The notes beneath the pieces are model-generated. The model saw only the letters and a program-made list of their open reading frames with translations, searched no databases and was not told the origin of the DNA. From positions 1 to 34,241 of the forward strand of contig WOZM01000167.1 of the NCBI GenBank assembly GCA_011620265.1: a DNA stretch of 34,241 nucleotides, read 5' to 3'. Source of the DNA: Paracoccaceae bacterium. Lineage in GTDB: Bacteria > Pseudomonadota > Alphaproteobacteria > Rhodobacterales > Rhodobacteraceae. Position numbers and translations under genes: made by a program. Below, one piece after another: positions 32,700 to 34,241 of this stretch (position 1 is its first letter; each line of letters opens with the position of its first letter).

Positions 32700-34048
32700 T
32701 GCATCACCTCCGTCGCCACATCGGCGGGTTCGTCGCGCATCAGCCAGCCGGTGACGGCGCGCTTTCGGTCGAAGATCGCGGCCGCAGCGTCCATCACGTC
32801 GGCCTCAGACACCGCGTCGAGGATGTCGGGCCAGGCCTCCACGTCGGCGATGGTCAGGCCGGTCGTCAGCGCCTCGCCGTAGCGGCGGGCGAGACCGTCG
32901 ATATCGTCCTCGGCATAGATCATCGCGGCGCGGATCCGGGTCTTCACCCGGTCGAACTGGTCGGCGTCGACGCCGGTCCTGAGAAAGTCCGCAAGCACCC
33001 CGTCGAGCGCCTCTTCCGCCTCGGCGAGGCTCACGCCCTCGGCCGGGACGATGGCGATGTTGAAGGTGGTGTCGTCGTAGGAGGTGCCGTCGTAATGCGC
33101 CGAGGTGTAGATTGCCTGCTTGGTGCCGAACTGGAGCTGCGTCGCGAGGACCGAGGTCTGCGAACTGCCGCCGAGAAGATCGGCGAGGATCGTCAGTGCC
33201 GCCGCCGCCTTCTGGTCGCCCGGGTCGCGCTCGGGGGCGAGATAGCTGCGCGTCACATAAGGCTGCGAGACGCGCGGGTCGGCGAAGCTGAGCCGGCGTT
33301 CGGCCATCTGCGGCGGTTCCTGCGGGCGTACGCGCGGGCCGATGCCGGGGCTCGGCTCCAGCGCGCCGTAATGGGTTTCGGCGAGCCGCCTCACCTCGTC
33401 GGGATCGACATCGCCGGCGACGACCAGCACCGCGTCGTTCGGGGCGTAGTAGGTGCGATACCAGTCGAGCGCGTCCTGGCGGGTCAGCGCCTCCATCTCG
33501 TGCCGCCAGCCGATGATCGGCGTGCCGTAGGGATGGTTGAGGAACTGCGCGGCGGTTCGCTGTTCGGAGAAGATCGCGCCGGGATCGCTGTCGGTGCGCT
33601 GGTTGCGTTCCTCGATGATGACCTCGCGCTCGGTCTTCCAGTCGTCCTCGGAGAGGATGAGGCCGCGCATCCGGTCGGCTTCCATCCGCATCACGAGGTC
33701 GAGCCGGTCGGCGGCGACGCGCTGGAAATAGGCGGTGTAGTCCCAGGAGGTGAAGGCGTTGTCGGAGCCGCCATTGGCCTCGACGATCTTCGAGAATTCG
33801 CCGGGGGCGAGGGTCTCGGTCCCCTTGAACATCAGGTGTTCGAGGAAGTGGGCGACGCCCGAGACGCCGGGCTTCTCATCCGCGGCCCCCGCACGATACC
33901 AGACCATGTGGGTGACGACCGGGGCGCGGTGATCCTCGATCACGACGGCCTCCAACCCGTTCGGCAGGGTGAAGCTCGTGACCTCGCCGGCGATGGCCGG
34001 GGTCGCGGTCGCGGCGGCAAGCGCCAGCCAGCGAAAGGTGCGGAACAT
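32696..34048 (-). CDS. M16-family zinc metallopeptidase (catalytic partner)
   Basis: 450 residues from the ATG at 34048, behind a GAGGGAG ribosome-binding site. Signal peptide about 1-20 (ATPAIAGE), so periplasmic. The inverted zinc motif is complete: HFLEH (67-71) with the third ligand Glu147 in EREVIIEE, 75 residues on. The C-terminal domain has LADLLGGSSQTSVLATQLQ. The family cuts peptides or processes small proteins inside a closed chamber made of two such subunits; the natural substrate here is unknown. It follows a DUF3035 gene after 74 nt. Confidence 0.95.
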   Translation of the reverse strand: MFRTFRWLALAAATATPAIAGEVTSFTLPNGLEAVVIEDHRAPVVTHMVWYRAGAADEKPGVSGVAHFLEHLMFKGTETLAPGEFSKIVEANGGSDNAFTSWDYTAYFQRVAADRLDLVMRMEADRMRGLILSEDDWKTEREVIIEERNQRTDSDPGAIFSEQRTAAQFLNHPYGTPIIGWRHEMEALTRQDALDWYRTYYAPNDAVLVVAGDVDPDEVRRLAETHYGALEPSPGIGPRVRPQEPPQMAERRLSFADPRVSQPYVTRSYLAPERDPGDQKAAAALTILADLLGGSSQTSVLATQLQFGTKQAIYTSAHYDGTSYDDTTFNIAIVPAEGVSLAEAEEALDGVLADFLRTGVDADQFDRVKTRIRAAMIYAEDDIDGLARRYGEALTTGLTIADVEAWPDILDAVSEADVMDAAAAIFDRKRAVTGWLMRDEPADVATEVMQ

Positions 34049-34122
34049 CGTGATCTCCCTCGGGTCCGCGATGAGAGGTAACCGCCCGGCGGCGAAGGTC
34101 AAGCCCGCTGACGCAGAGGTGA

Positions 34123-34241
34123 TCAGTTGCCGCGGAGGGTTTCCTCGGGCGGGGCGCCGACGGTGCGGGCCCCGGCGGCGCGCCAGCGCTCCAGCTCGGC
34201 ATACTGGTCGAGCGACATCGGAGCGTAGGCGCGGTAGTAGA
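34123..34241 (-). CDS. C-terminal end of a DUF3035 (BamF-like) lipoprotein gene, 5' part outside the window
   Basis: Only the last 38 codons are visible: YYRAYAPMSLDQYAELERWR, then AAGARTVGAPPEETLRGN and a stop. This matches, from memory, the C-terminus of DUF3035 proteins of Rhodobacteraceae, related to BamF, a lipoprotein subunit of the outer-membrane protein assembly machine in alphaproteobacteria. Location upstream of M16 peptidase genes agrees with the usual order in the family. The signal peptide and lipobox lie outside the window, so the call rests on a short stretch. Confidence 0.65.
   Translation of the reverse strand, partial: YYRAYAPMSLDQYAELERWRAAGARTVGAPPEETLRGN

Overview
The window is high-GC (roughly two thirds G+C) chromosomal DNA. 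It most likely comes from an alphaproteobacterium of the Rhodobacteraceae/Paracoccaceae group. The grounds are the gene set and order (rsfS-rlmH-gpmI-envC-ctpA-rppH, a DUF3035/BamF-like gene beside a pair of M16 proteins), a DinB with an N-terminal zinc ribbon, the 41-residue cysteine-poor L36, and short GC-rich intergenic elements of a kind I associate with this family. I cannot name a genus. There is no insertion sequence, prophage, CRISPR array or plasmid gene.

Layout. 1-1401 (-): leuC, almost complete. 1660-2985 (+): an MscS-type channel. 3185-8623 (+): a housekeeping run of rsfS, rlmH, gpmI, an EnvC-like murein hydrolase activator, ctpA and rppH, mostly overlapping or closely spaced. 8643-8729: a striking nested inverted repeat, where rppH meets a converging three-gene minus-strand set (stomatin-like SPFH protein, short NfeD, second Nudix hydrolase; 8709-10310). 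10500-11753 (+): dinB, possibly leaderless. 11787-12647 (-): an N-formylglutamate amidohydrolase family protein. 12800-13067 (+): tRNA-Val(GAC) and rpmJ, with a good promoter and terminators.

13159-23703 (-) is the main accessory block, probably one long transcript. In order of transcription it holds a long acyl-CoA synthetase, the ABC ATPase LivG, permease LivH, a small two-helix membrane protein, permease LivM, a periplasmic binding protein, ATPase LivF, a phenylacetate-CoA-ligase-like enzyme, and finally a secreted caspase-fold protein with no cysteine and two peptidoglycan-binding domains. Divergent from it (23907-26551, +) are a PAS hybrid histidine kinase and an OmpR-type response regulator. 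The simplest reading is a regulated uptake-and-CoA-activation system for an organic (aromatic or fatty) acid. The substrate cannot be read from sequence.

26564-28037 (+): the broken N-terminal half of a histidine phosphatase, then a saccharopine-dehydrogenase-like oxidoreductase. 28191-34241 (-): the end of a DUF3035 gene, an active/inactive pair of M16 peptidase-family proteins, mutL and rmuC, with 4-nt overlaps within each pair.

I found no clearly new defence or mobile system. The points most worth a second look are the nested inverted repeat after rppH, three 11-bp-spaced TACGGA repeats inside the transporter operon near an OmpR-type regulator, the hairpin-plus-small-ORF leader of rsfS, the cysteine-free caspase-like protein, and the conserved-looking small membrane protein between livH and livM.
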